Source: Microcaldota archaeon
GTDB lineage: Archaea > Micrarchaeota > Micrarchaeia > Micrarchaeales > CABMGC01
DNA length: 41,480 nt
NCBI GenBank assembly: GCA_030040265.1
Contig: JASHUB010000003.1
Coordinates: forward strand, 1 to 41,480
Direction of reading: 5' to 3'
The notes beneath the pieces are model-generated. The model was given only the letters and a program-made list of their open reading frames with translations, ran no database searches and had not been told where the DNA came from. Positions within the stretch are counted from its first letter, which is position 1, and each line of letters starts with the position of its first letter. This document shows, in pieces, positions 22,280 to 30,723 of the stretch. Position numbers and translations under genes: made by a program.

Positions 22280-24933
22280 CTGGAGTACCTCTTTATCTGG
22301 TCGAGCACCTGCTTGTGCAGCTCCCTAAGCCTCTTCCTCCTGTCCTTCATCATCACGACGTCAGCCTCGCCGAATGTTATGAGAACGTGCGAGAACGGGG
22401 ACGGCGCGGAAGTCTCGATCACCCTGTAGTCGATCTCGCCCTTCTTTATGCGCGCGATTATCTCCTTCGTCCTCTTCAGGTCCATGACGTCCTCGAGCAC
22501 TTCTCGGTAGGTCTCCTTCAGCACCGGGAAGTCCCGTCCAATCTCCTCGACCGAGCCGAGCAGCATCCCTGAGTTGACCTGCTGCCTGTTGACGCTGATC
22601 TGCCTTCCCTTATAGTTCCTGAGTATCATGAAGGCGCGCGCGGCGCACTGCCTGAAGCGTCTCTTGAGCATCTCCGTCCTCCTCACGTTGTCTCTCAGCA
22701 TCGCGGCTATGTCAGCGGAGACGAGTTCCTGCACCAGCTCGTTTATCTCATCCTTCTTTATCTTCACGTCCGATTCGGTGACCAGCATGAACCCGTTGTC
22801 GTTTATGGCAACGCCTATGTCTGTCTCGTGTATGTCCCCGAGCAGCACCGCGAGCACCCTGGACAGAGCGTCGTTCACCCGCCTGCCGTAGAGGGTGTGG
22901 AATATTATCATGTTGCGCTTCTTCTCCTTGTCAGCGGTCTTCTCGATCAGGATGAGCCTGTCGTTCGGGATTATCCCTGCAAAGAGCAGCTGCTCGGCGA
23001 AGTACTGGAATATGGAATGCTTCGCGTTCGCGTCTATCGGCATCTCATCCAGTATCCGCTTCGCGTCCTCGTTCGGCTCGAGCCTGTTCTTCTTCAGCAT
23101 GGAGAAGACGCTCTTGCTGTTCTTCACGGACCTGCGGACCGCCTCTCCGAACCTCTCCCTGAAGTTCCCGATGTCTATGGCGAGCTCGTACGTGAGAGGC
23201 AGCTGCTCGGAGAACCACGGCGGTATCGTGGGCATCCTCGCGTCGGCCCTGCTAACATAGCAGTTCATGCCTTTCGAGTAGTCGAACCTGTACAGCCTGC
23301 CGCCTAGCACGAAGATGTCCCCCGGCTTCAGCCTTGCGAGGAACTCCTCCTGGATCCCGCCGATCCATCTGCTCTTCTCGTAGACCTGCACGGACACGGT
23401 GTCGGGTATCGTTCCTAGATTGAGGTAGTAGATGAGCTTGGTGAACCTTCCGCGCCTTCCAAACTCGCCCTCCTCGGCCCAGATCTTCCCGTACACCCTC
23501 CTGCTCTCGAGGCCGACGTATGCGCCGGCAAGGTAGTTGATCGTCCTGTCAAAGTCCTTCCTGTCGAGCCCATGGTACGGATACGCCTTCCTCACGGTCT
23601 CGTAAGCGTGGTCGATCTTCCATTTCTTGTTCAGCGACATGCCCACGATGTGCTGCGAAAGCACGTCGAGGGCGTTCATCGGCGTTGTGAACGAGTCGAG
23701 GTGCCTGCGCTTTGCCTCGTACAGCATGACGGAGCACTCCACCAGGTCGTCCCTGTTGATGACAATGATCTGGCCTCTTGCGACGTCGTTGAAGCTGTGG
23801 CCGCTCCTCCCTATCCTCTGTATGGCTCTGGTCATCGATTTGGGTGAGCCGAGCTGCACGACATCGTCTATCGTTCCTATGTCGATTCCCAGCTCCAGGC
23901 TCGTCGATGAGACTACGCACTTCAGCTTCCCCTTCTTGAGAAGTTCCTCGACCTCAAGACGCGACTCCCTGGAGAGCGAGCCGTGGTGCGCCGCAACGCT
24001 CTCCTCTCCGTACCTGAACCTCCTCGTGAGGTTGAACACGGTCCTCTCCGTGCCGCTCCTTGTATTGGTGAAGATCAGCGTCGTCTCGTTCTTCTTTATC
24101 ACGCTGTTCAGCGTCTTGTATATCTCCTTGTCTATCTGGTCGTTGCTCGCGTTTATGATATCCTTGACCGGGCACATGACCTGGTAGTCCATCTTCTTGT
24201 CCCACGTCGCGTCGACTATGTAGCAGTCGCGCTCCTCCTTCTCGTTCTTGTAGCCGACAAGGAACTTCGCCGCCTCCTCAAGGGGATAGAGCGTCGCTCC
24301 AAGTCCTATCCTTACAAAGTCTCTCTCGAGATACTCGGTCAGCCGCTCGAGTGACAGCGAAAGGTGGACCCCGCGCTTGTTGTTCGCGAGCTCGTGTAGC
24401 TCGTCGATTACAACATACTTGATGTCCTTGAGGTTCTCGATGAACCTGGGCGAGTTCAGTATTATCGCGAGCGTCTCAGGCGTGGTCACCAGTATGTTGG
24501 GCGGCGTCCTGAGCTGCTTCTGTCTCTCTGACTGCGGCGTGTCTCCGGTCCTCACGCCAACGCTGATCCGTTTGAGTCCCTCCGCCTTCGGCGTCGAGTA
24601 GACGTCATCCAGAGGCACGTTTAGGTTCTTGTAGATGTCGTTGTTCAGCGCCTTCAGCGGCGATATGTAGATGCAATAAATCTTGTCCTCCAGCGTGCCA
24701 TCCTGCGCCATGCCGAACAGGCTGCTCAGTATGGACATGAACGCGGAGAACGTCTTTCCGCTGCCCGTCGGCGCGGTTATCAGCAGGTTCTTCTCCTCCT
24801 TTATGAGCCTGAACGAGTAGCGCTGTGGCGGCGTAAGACCCTTGTACTTCTTCTCAAACCAGGCACGCAGCACGGGGTTGAGCGCCGATAGACTCTCCTC
24901 TGCGGTGAATGGTTTTTTGTAGTAATCTATCAT
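22276..24933 (-). CDS. lhr: Lhr-type superfamily 2 helicase
   Basis: 885 residues, the usual size of archaeal Lhr-core. Motif I is APTGSGKT (54-61), motif Ib TTPETLA, motif II VVIDELHEL (DELH), motif III-like GLGATLYPLEE and motif VI QRIGRSGHS. A winged helix and the Lhr core C-terminal region follow (PPWFSEQLPLTYELA). Archaeal Lhr unwinds RNA-DNA hybrids and branched DNA at stalled forks. Here it leads an operon with a phosphoesterase, RNase HI and a TPR-AAA+ ATPase, so an R-loop or repair role is reasonable. It shares a divergent promoter with the small basic protein at 25006. Confidence 0.95.
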   Translation of the reverse strand: MIDYYKKPFTAEESLSALNPVLRAWFEKKYKGLTPPQRYSFRLIKEEKNLLITAPTGSGKTFSAFMSILSSLFGMAQDGTLEDKIYCIYISPLKALNNDIYKNLNVPLDDVYSTPKAEGLKRISVGVRTGDTPQSERQKQLRTPPNILVTTPETLAIILNSPRFIENLKDIKYVVIDELHELANNKRGVHLSLSLERLTEYLERDFVRIGLGATLYPLEEAAKFLVGYKNEKEERDCYIVDATWDKKMDYQVMCPVKDIINASNDQIDKEIYKTLNSVIKKNETTLIFTNTRSGTERTVFNLTRRFRYGEESVAAHHGSLSRESRLEVEELLKKGKLKCVVSSTSLELGIDIGTIDDVVQLGSPKSMTRAIQRIGRSGHSFNDVARGQIIVINRDDLVECSVMLYEAKRRHLDSFTTPMNALDVLSQHIVGMSLNKKWKIDHAYETVRKAYPYHGLDRKDFDRTINYLAGAYVGLESRRVYGKIWAEEGEFGRRGRFTKLIYYLNLGTIPDTVSVQVYEKSRWIGGIQEEFLARLKPGDIFVLGGRLYRFDYSKGMNCYVSRADARMPTIPPWFSEQLPLTYELAIDIGNFRERFGEAVRRSVKNSKSVFSMLKKNRLEPNEDAKRILDEMPIDANAKHSIFQYFAEQLLFAGIIPNDRLILIEKTADKEKKRNMIIFHTLYGRRVNDALSRVLAVLLGDIHETDIGVAINDNGFMLVTESDVKIKKDEINELVQELVSADIAAMLRDNVRRTEMLKRRFRQCAARAFMILRNYKGRQISVNRQQVNSGMLLGSVEEIGRDFPVLKETYREVLEDVMDLKRTKEIIARIKKGEIDYRVIETSAPSPFSHVLITFGEADVVMMKDRRKRLRELHKQVLDQIKRYSR

Positions 24934-24957
24934 CGGTAAACCAAGAATTACTGATAT

Positions 24958-24972
24958 ACATTTATAAAATGT
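24958..24972. promoter_or_regulatory. Near-palindromic TATA element, shared divergent promoter
   Basis: ACATTTATAAAATGT reads as a TATA box on both strands. It lies about 32 bases before the Lhr ATG (24933) on the minus strand and about 41 before the ATG at 25006 on the plus strand, where a second TATA-like catatatatta (24980-24990) also occurs. Confidence 0.5.
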
Positions 24973-25005
24973 TCGCCTACATATATATTAGCTTTTGAGG
25001 ATACC

Positions 25006-25278
25006 ATGCCAAAAAGAGGGAAGAAGGCAGGAAAGGGGAGGGCAAAGGCAGCCCCGAAGCGCGCAAGAACTTCAAGGGCAGGGACAAAGGCCCTGGAGGC
25101 GCTGCGGAGGACGCAGCAGATAAACGAGGTCATCCAAAGGGGAGGCATCGAGAATCAGGCGCTTCAGTTCAGCGGGGTAGAGTCTAGGCCTGAGGAGGAG
25201 ACGCACATCTCCGCACTTCTGGAGAGCAAGGAGCAGCCGTCGACGCCCAACAAGAAGAAGGGCAAAAAGTCAAAGTGA
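25006..25278 (+). CDS. Small basic Lys/Arg-rich protein
   Basis: 90 residues. The N-terminal 30 residues and last 15 are Lys/Arg-rich (PKRGKKAGKGRAKAAPKRAR and NKKKGKKSK), with a helical middle (ALEALRRTQQINEVIQRG). No Cys, membrane segment or catalytic motif. A GAGG ribosome site lies at 24997-25000. It may bind nucleic acid, as its charge suggests, and it is divergent from the Lhr repair operon. I do not recognise the family. Confidence 0.65.
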   Translation: MPKRGKKAGKGRAKAAPKRARTSRAGTKALEALRRTQQINEVIQRGGIENQALQFSGVESRPEEETHISALLESKEQPSTPNKKKGKKSK

Positions 25279-25285
25279 GGCAGCT

Positions 25286-26476
25286 CTATTTTCCGGATTT
25301 TCCTACGCTTAGCTTCACGTCCCCTTCGGGATCCCTGGTTATTGTTATGTCCAGCCCGTCGCTGCCCAGCATCCTCCTGAGCTCGTCGTAGGTATAGGAG
25401 CCTATGTCCTTCGGATCGTGCTTCTTGAGTATTTCGGCGCGCCTCTCCATCACGTCCTCTTTCTTTATCTGCGAGTACGCTATCCCAAGTTCCGGTTTCT
25501 CCGCACCGTACATGTCCTCTATCCCGAGCTCTATGGGCTTGTATCCCTCGCCCTGGTAGATGAACGGCAGCACAGCGTGGAAGTCTGTCCTTATCCCCTC
25601 GACTACCCTCGAGACGCTTCCCTTATCTCCGGCTAGGACGAAGTCGTCGCCGTTCAGGAATCCGACGAACGCGCCCTTGCCCGCTTCCTTGACCTTGTCT
25701 TGGAGCAGCTGCGAGACGAGCCTGAGTATCGTGAGCCCTGATTCGTTGCCGAATCTGCCTGCAAAGGCAGCAAGTCCCTCCACCCTCAGCCTGCCCATCT
25801 CATAGCCGGAGTTCCTGTCCGTGATTGCCTTCTCGACAGCGTCCGATATCTTGTCCTCGTTCGGCAGGTCGATCAAGGGATCGAAACGCTTCCCTTTTTT
25901 CTTCAGGAATATCGTCACCAGGCTGCGCAGCTCGTCAGGGTCGAACGGCTTCTTTATGTAATAGTCCGCACCGTACTTTATGCCTTTGAACCTATTCGAA
26001 GTCGCGTCCATCGCGCTTACTATTATTACTATTATGTCCTTGAGGTTTGGATCCTTCTTTATCGTTTGGCAGACCTCCAGCCCGTCAGCGCCAGGAAGCA
26101 TGAGGTCCAGTATGATCAGGTCGGGCTTCTCAAACTTGATCTTCTGCAGCGCCTCCCTGCCATCGTAAACCTGCGTTATGTCGAAGCCCTTCCCAACGGT
26201 CAGGGACATGAGCTTGTTTATGTTCTTGTCGTCCTCGACGATGAACACCCTCCTGAAGGCTGCGGGCGCATCCTGCAGGACGTAATAAGTGAGTATGCCG
26301 CCGCTGTTTCTCGCGGCAATGGAATTGGATATCTCCAGCTCCTTGAGGTTCCTCCTGAGCGTATCCTCGTCCACGCCAAGAGAAGTGGTCAGGCTCTTTA
26401 GTTCGTTGTAAGTGACCTGCTGCTTGTCGTTTATCGCCGCTATTATGTCTGCCTTGAGTTCTTCCTGTACCTCCAT
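25286..26476 (-). CDS. Response regulator with HTH, REC and degenerate GGDEF-like domains
   Basis: 396 residues from ATG 26476; the ATG at 26509 lies too close to the promoter. Residues 1-68 form a winged-helix-like domain (VTYNELKSLTTSLGVDEDTL). Residues 75-195 are a receiver domain with E81/D82/D83, phospho-acceptor D124 in LIILDLMLPG, S154 and K175 or K176 in IKKPFDPDEL. From about 197 the pattern is that of a GGDEF domain: DPLIDLPNEDK in place of DPLTGLPNR, then RVEGLAAFAGRFG and LNGDDFVLAG where the GGDEF loop belongs, and LGIAYS near 330. The loop is NGDDF, so diguanylate cyclase activity is uncertain; it may bind a nucleotide or act structurally. It probably partners the histidine kinase at 27721. 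Confidence 0.8.
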   Translation of the reverse strand: MEVQEELKADIIAAINDKQQVTYNELKSLTTSLGVDEDTLRRNLKELEISNSIAARNSGGILTYYVLQDAPAAFRRVFIVEDDKNINKLMSLTVGKGFDITQVYDGREALQKIKFEKPDLIILDLMLPGADGLEVCQTIKKDPNLKDIIVIIVSAMDATSNRFKGIKYGADYYIKKPFDPDELRSLVTIFLKKKGKRFDPLIDLPNEDKISDAVEKAITDRNSGYEMGRLRVEGLAAFAGRFGNESGLTILRLVSQLLQDKVKEAGKGAFVGFLNGDDFVLAGDKGSVSRVVEGIRTDFHAVLPFIYQGEGYKPIELGIEDMYGAEKPELGIAYSQIKKEDVMERRAEILKKHDPKDIGSYTYDELRRMLGSDGLDITITRDPEGDVKLSVGKSGK

Positions 26477-26570
26477 ATGATCGCCTATACGATAGGCCAG
26501 CAAAAACATTAATATCTATCCAGGGACTCGGGGTACACCGATAAACGACCGAGTAGTGGACGGGAAATGT

Positions 26571-26583
26571 TAATAAATATAAG
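26571..26583 (+). promoter_or_regulatory. TATA-like box for the surface protein gene
   Basis: taataaatataag centred about 28 bases before the ATG at 26605. Confidence 0.5.
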
Positions 26584-26604
26584 GGTAGCAATAAGTCTGA
26601 TATC

Positions 26605-27720
26605 ATGGCAGCGCAGAGACAACAGGCACCTATGCAAAACCGGCCTCTCCAGAACAGGCCCCTCCAACCGAGGACGCTGAAGAACGTTCAGCAGAGAAGG
26701 ATTAGCCCGATAGGCGCGGTCGCTGGCGTTATAGTGATATTGATAGTCATAGGCATAATCTATGCGCTGCTTCCCAGCTCGGGGGTGTCCGGCCTTGGGA
26801 CAGGCCAGACTTTCACGCTTGCACCTAACCAGAGTGCCTACTTCACGATAACAAGCGGGGGCGTCTCGAAGGCATTGGTCCTGCAGAGCGCATCAAACGG
26901 CACTGCGACAATGTATGTCGGCACAGTGCCGATACTGAGCAATCCTGTGGTCAGGTTCACGCTCGCCTCCGGGTCATCGATAAACATCAGCAGCACAGGT
27001 TCGGGCGTGGCAGACCTCCATGTGGGATTGACGTCCGCATCCTCAACAAGCGCGAAGATAACTGTCAGCAGCGTAAACACAGGGCTCGGCCTCAGGTCAA
27101 GCCCCTCTGCAGTCGTGATATATCCTGCAGTGTTCACACCAACCGGCGTAAAGACATCAAACTCTAGCAGCGGGACAACCGTCAGCACCGTAACCAGCAC
27201 GGTCCGTGCGACCACATCTGGTCCGAGCGTCAGCTCCATCTCCGTCTCGGTCACCAGCGTCACGGTGATGCCAACTGCGCAGGTATATCTTGTCGCCAAC
27301 AGCACGGCCATAGGCGCGCTGATGGCGAACTACAGCGCACTCTTTTCGGCCGATGCAGGATGCGACGAGTCGACTTACAACACGACGTTCACCGCCGCTT
27401 CTGGCACGCCGCCCAGCGCGGCCTTCGCGACAGACTACGCCAATGCATCCGAGATAACTCCTTATGGCATGAGCACATCGTTCACCGAGCAAAGCTCGTC
27501 AGTATACACCGTCAGCTACAACATGAAGGACCACCTGTCGTCCTTCAACAGCGCTGGGTTGCTGCTGAAGCTAAATCTCTCCAACACCAGCGCACCGATA
27601 GTGAATGAGACGTTCAAGGGCTACTGGTATGGGCAGACGTACAGCAACCTCTATGCGAGGTACATAAACCAGACAAAGCTCGGCGGGGACTGCGAAGCCT
27701 GGGTCACGGTATTCAAGTGA
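26605..27720 (+). CDS. Membrane-anchored Ser/Thr-rich surface protein
   Basis: 371 residues. The cytoplasmic tail is Gln/Pro/Arg-rich (QNRPLQNRPLQPRTLKN), then one membrane helix (about 36-56, IGAVAGVIVILIVIGIIYALL), then an exterior region rich in Ser, Thr and Val with many NxS/T sequons and a TS-rich linker (about 180-230). The C-terminal part has two Cys (near 252 and 363) that could pair. There is no enzymatic motif. It lies between the response regulator and the histidine kinase and is convergent with the kinase (27720/27721, no gap), so it may be an output or input of that system. I do not recognise the family. Confidence 0.75.
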   Translation: MAAQRQQAPMQNRPLQNRPLQPRTLKNVQQRRISPIGAVAGVIVILIVIGIIYALLPSSGVSGLGTGQTFTLAPNQSAYFTITSGGVSKALVLQSASNGTATMYVGTVPILSNPVVRFTLASGSSINISSTGSGVADLHVGLTSASSTSAKITVSSVNTGLGLRSSPSAVVIYPAVFTPTGVKTSNSSSGTTVSTVTSTVRATTSGPSVSSISVSVTSVTVMPTAQVYLVANSTAIGALMANYSALFSADAGCDESTYNTTFTAASGTPPSAAFATDYANASEITPYGMSTSFTEQSSSVYTVSYNMKDHLSSFNSAGLLLKLNLSNTSAPIVNETFKGYWYGQTYSNLYARYINQTKLGGDCEAWVTVFK

Positions 27721-29979
27721 CTATTCCGGAGAGGCCGGCTGCTGCGCTGGCTTCTGCTTCTTCTTCCTCTCGAATATCGGTATGGTGAACCAGAAGGTGC
27801 TTCCCTTCCCCGGCTCCGACACCACGCCCATCTTCCCGCCATGCAGGTTGACCACCTCCTTGCATATTGACAGGCCTAGCCCTGTGCCCTGGCCCTCCTG
27901 CCGCGTCAGGCCCTTCCTGTTCGGCAGCTGGTAGAACTTCTTGAAGAGCTTTATCTTGTCCTCCTTGCTGATCCCCACGCCCGTGTCGGTGACATCGACG
28001 CGAACGTTCCTCTTCCTGTTGGTTATCCTGACGATTATGCTGCCGCTGTCAGTGAACTTTATCGCGTTGCCTATCAGGTTGACGAACACCTGTATGAGCC
28101 TGTTCGGGTCTGCCGATATCTCCGGCACGTCGTAGTTGACGTCCCACTTGAATGTCAGTCCCTTGTTCGTCGCGACCTCCACGAGGGCGTTTATGCTCGG
28201 GTTCTCGCCAAGCCTCGCCAGGCTGACCTGCTGCCGGTCAAGCTTTATCTTGCCCGACGAGAGCTTCGCAACGTCAAGGATCTGGAGTATGAGCTGCATG
28301 AGCCTCTCCGCCTCGTCCATTATTATCCTCAGGTACTCCTGCTGCTCCTCGTTCAGCTTCCCGAACTGCCCCTCCATCATCAGCTTCGAGAAGCCCTTGA
28401 TGTTGGTGAGCGGTGTCTTCAGGTCGTGCGATATGTTGTATATGAACTGCGTCTTGAGGTCGCTCTCCGTCTTGAGCTTCTCCGCCTCCCTCTCCAGCGC
28501 CTCCGCCGTGTCCTGCAGGCGCTCTATCCTGCGCTTCGTCGCAAGCTCCTTGCTAACGATCAGGTATCCTATCACGCTGCCGTTCTCATCAAAGTTCGTC
28601 ACGATGCTCTGTTCGCACGGCAATGGCTCTGTGCCGCCCTTGCTGACCAGGTTCACGAACAGGCTCGTAACGGCGCCATTCTTGGCAGCGAAAGATATCG
28701 CCTTGTTTAGCGCGTTCTGGCTCTCTGCGTCTGCGCAGAGCAGCGAGAAAGGAGTCCCTGCAAGGTCCTCTGTCCTGCAGTTCATCAGCCTCTCTGCGCT
28801 CTTGTTCATCTTCTTGATATAGCCTAGCTGGTCGATCGACACTATGGAGTCGGTGGACATCTGCACAACATCGTCAACCAGCCGCTGCACGGCGTTGACA
28901 TACTTCTCGAAGTTGTTGTTCGTCACGACGCACGAGTACCCTCCGATGGAGTTCTTGTAAACGAGCAGCCGTGTATCAAGGTAGATGTCGTTCCCGACGC
29001 TGAGCTTCGCCGAAGTGGTGTAGATGCTGTTCCCTATCTTGTCCAGCTCCTGTGCGAAGCTCTTGTTGCCGTAAACAAGGTCTGAGAGCCTCCTGTTGGT
29101 TATCTCGGCCTGCGGCATCTTGAGTATGCGGTCGACGTTCTTGCTTGCCCAGACCACCTTGGTCTGCGCGTCAAGCAGCATGAAAGCCTCGGCGTTGCTG
29201 TACTGCATCAGCTGCGTCCCCTCAAGCAGCTCACGCGACTCAGTTATATCATAGAAGGCGACGTGCATCAGCTTCTCGCTTATCTTGCCGGACGTCAGGC
29301 TGAACGTGCGTCCAGAATCGGCCTTACCCGATGCGGTCTGTGTCAACCCGTTCTTCAGGCGCGTGAAAGACGCCTGGTCGATGCTGAAGAAGTCGGATAT
29401 TTGCTTGCCAACAATCTCCTTGATCGTCTTGTTCAGTATCGTGAGCGCCTGCTTGTTCGCTTTCACCAAATTGCCTGACGCGTCCACTAGCAACTGCGGC
29501 GTGGTGCTGTTGAATGCCGCGTCGAAGTACCTTGCCACCCTGACGCTCCGCTCCTTCTCCGACTTTATTATGATATCGTAGCCGACTATGTTCGTGAGCA
29601 GGCCCAGCGCCTCGAGCAGGCTGTTGTCAAACTTGTCCTCGTTCTTCGAAAGCAGCGTCACTATGCCGAAAGCTTTCTTTCCCTCCCCAACGGGCAGGAT
29701 GAGGCAGCTCTTGTATCCCTCGTTGTAGTACCTTATGAGCTCCGGAAAGGACGAATACTGGCTGAGCCGGTTATCGATGTACGGCTTGCCCGTGTTCATC
29801 GCAAACTCTTCTGCGGAATTGACCGTCTCCTTGTTCTTATGCACGTCCTTTATCACGAAGGAGTCTATCCCAAAATTAGTCTTTACCTTCTCGCTGAACT
29901 TGCTGAGCAGCGCTTCTGTAGTGGCGGCCTCCTTGCTTATCCCTATCATTTCCGTCAGCAAGGTGTCAAAGGAAACCAT
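27721..29979 (-). CDS. Soluble multi-sensor histidine kinase
   Basis: 752 residues with no membrane helix, so it senses inside the cell. Residues about 1-140 resemble a GAF domain (with CLILPVGEGKKAFGIVTLL), followed by about three PAS-like units (150-250, 255-360, 365-480). A short coiled coil leads to the dimerisation helix with H518 in NISHDLKTP. The ATP-binding domain has an N box near 634-643 (NLIGNAIKF), G1 DTGVGIS at 665-671 and G2 GTGLGLSICK at 698-707. All catalytic residues are visible. It should autophosphorylate and pass phosphate to a receiver, most simply the regulator at 25286. It shares a 50-base divergent promoter region with flpA. Confidence 0.93.
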   Translation of the reverse strand: MVSFDTLLTEMIGISKEAATTEALLSKFSEKVKTNFGIDSFVIKDVHKNKETVNSAEEFAMNTGKPYIDNRLSQYSSFPELIRYYNEGYKSCLILPVGEGKKAFGIVTLLSKNEDKFDNSLLEALGLLTNIVGYDIIIKSEKERSVRVARYFDAAFNSTTPQLLVDASGNLVKANKQALTILNKTIKEIVGKQISDFFSIDQASFTRLKNGLTQTASGKADSGRTFSLTSGKISEKLMHVAFYDITESRELLEGTQLMQYSNAEAFMLLDAQTKVVWASKNVDRILKMPQAEITNRRLSDLVYGNKSFAQELDKIGNSIYTTSAKLSVGNDIYLDTRLLVYKNSIGGYSCVVTNNNFEKYVNAVQRLVDDVVQMSTDSIVSIDQLGYIKKMNKSAERLMNCRTEDLAGTPFSLLCADAESQNALNKAISFAAKNGAVTSLFVNLVSKGGTEPLPCEQSIVTNFDENGSVIGYLIVSKELATKRRIERLQDTAEALEREAEKLKTESDLKTQFIYNISHDLKTPLTNIKGFSKLMMEGQFGKLNEEQQEYLRIIMDEAERLMQLILQILDVAKLSSGKIKLDRQQVSLARLGENPSINALVEVATNKGLTFKWDVNYDVPEISADPNRLIQVFVNLIGNAIKFTDSGSIIVRITNRKRNVRVDVTDTGVGISKEDKIKLFKKFYQLPNRKGLTRQEGQGTGLGLSICKEVVNLHGGKMGVVSEPGKGSTFWFTIPIFERKKKQKPAQQPASPE

Positions 29980-29998
29980 GCCATCACGTCGCCAATAT

Positions 29999-30010
29999 AC
30001 TTATTAACTT
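29999..30010. promoter_or_regulatory. Shared divergent TATA element (histidine kinase and flpA)
   Basis: acttattaactt. Its centre near 30004 is about 25 bases from the kinase ATG (29979) on the minus strand and 26 from the flpA ATG (30030) on the plus strand. One AT-rich core could therefore set leaderless starts in both directions. Confidence 0.5.
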
Positions 30011-30029
30011 AAGATATTAAAGGATATGC

Positions 30030-30689
30030 ATGAAGCTAGTGGAGATATTTGACGGCGTTTTCAAGATCGATGGAAAGCTGGCCACGCTGAATCTCGCGCC
30101 TGGCAAGGCGGTCTATGGCGAGCGCCTCATAGAGGAGAAGGGCAAGGAATATCGGATGTGGGACCCGTACAGGAGCAAGCTCTCAGCAGCGATAATGAAG
30201 GGCATGAAGGGCATGCAGATAAAGCCCGGGAGCAGGGTCCTTTATCTCGGAGCTGCGACAGGCACCACGTGCAGCCATGTGAGCGACATAGTCGGCGAAC
30301 GCGGCGAGCTGTACGCCATCGAGCTTTCCGAGCGGAACGCAAGGGAACTGATAAAGATGAGCGAGGACCGCCCCAATGTCTTCCCGATAATGGGCGATGC
30401 AAGGAACACCGATGCTTACGCTTCCGACGCTGGCTCGGCAGATGTCCTGTACCAGGACGTGGCCGCAAGGGACCAGGCCCAGATACTCCTGAAGAACGGC
30501 GCGCTGCTCAAGACTGGGGGCTACGCATACGTCGCGATAAAGTCGCAGAGCATAGACGTCGGCAGGGACCCAAAGCAGGTATACAAGGAGTTCCTGGAGG
30601 AGATATCATCTGGTTTTGAGATCCTCGAAAAGATAAACATAGCACCATACGACGAGATGCACCTGTTCGTCGTGCTCAGGAAAAAGTAG
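30030..30689 (+). CDS. flpA: Fibrillarin-like rRNA/tRNA 2'-O-methyltransferase
   Basis: 219 residues, the standard archaeal fibrillarin length without the eukaryotic GAR domain. The SAM-binding motif I is VLYLGAATGTTCSHVSD, and the family motifs YAIELSERNAREL, DARNTDAY, VLYQDVAARDQA and YVAIKSQSIDV are all present. It is the catalytic subunit of C/D-box sRNPs and methylates rRNA and some tRNA guided by sRNAs; Nop5 and L7Ae are not in this window. The TATA element lies 26 bases before its start. Confidence 0.96.
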   Translation: MKLVEIFDGVFKIDGKLATLNLAPGKAVYGERLIEEKGKEYRMWDPYRSKLSAAIMKGMKGMQIKPGSRVLYLGAATGTTCSHVSDIVGERGELYAIELSERNARELIKMSEDRPNVFPIMGDARNTDAYASDAGSADVLYQDVAARDQAQILLKNGALLKTGGYAYVAIKSQSIDVGRDPKQVYKEFLEEISSGFEILEKINIAPYDEMHLFVVLRKK

Positions 30690-30723
30690 GCAGGGTTAAA
30701 ATCCTATACGTGCCATTCTAATC

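Noticed and set aside
22315-24205. Long frames on the strand opposite the Lhr gene
   Set aside because: They are mirror frames of a GC-rich, fully conserved helicase gene and show no motifs, promoters or ribosome sites.
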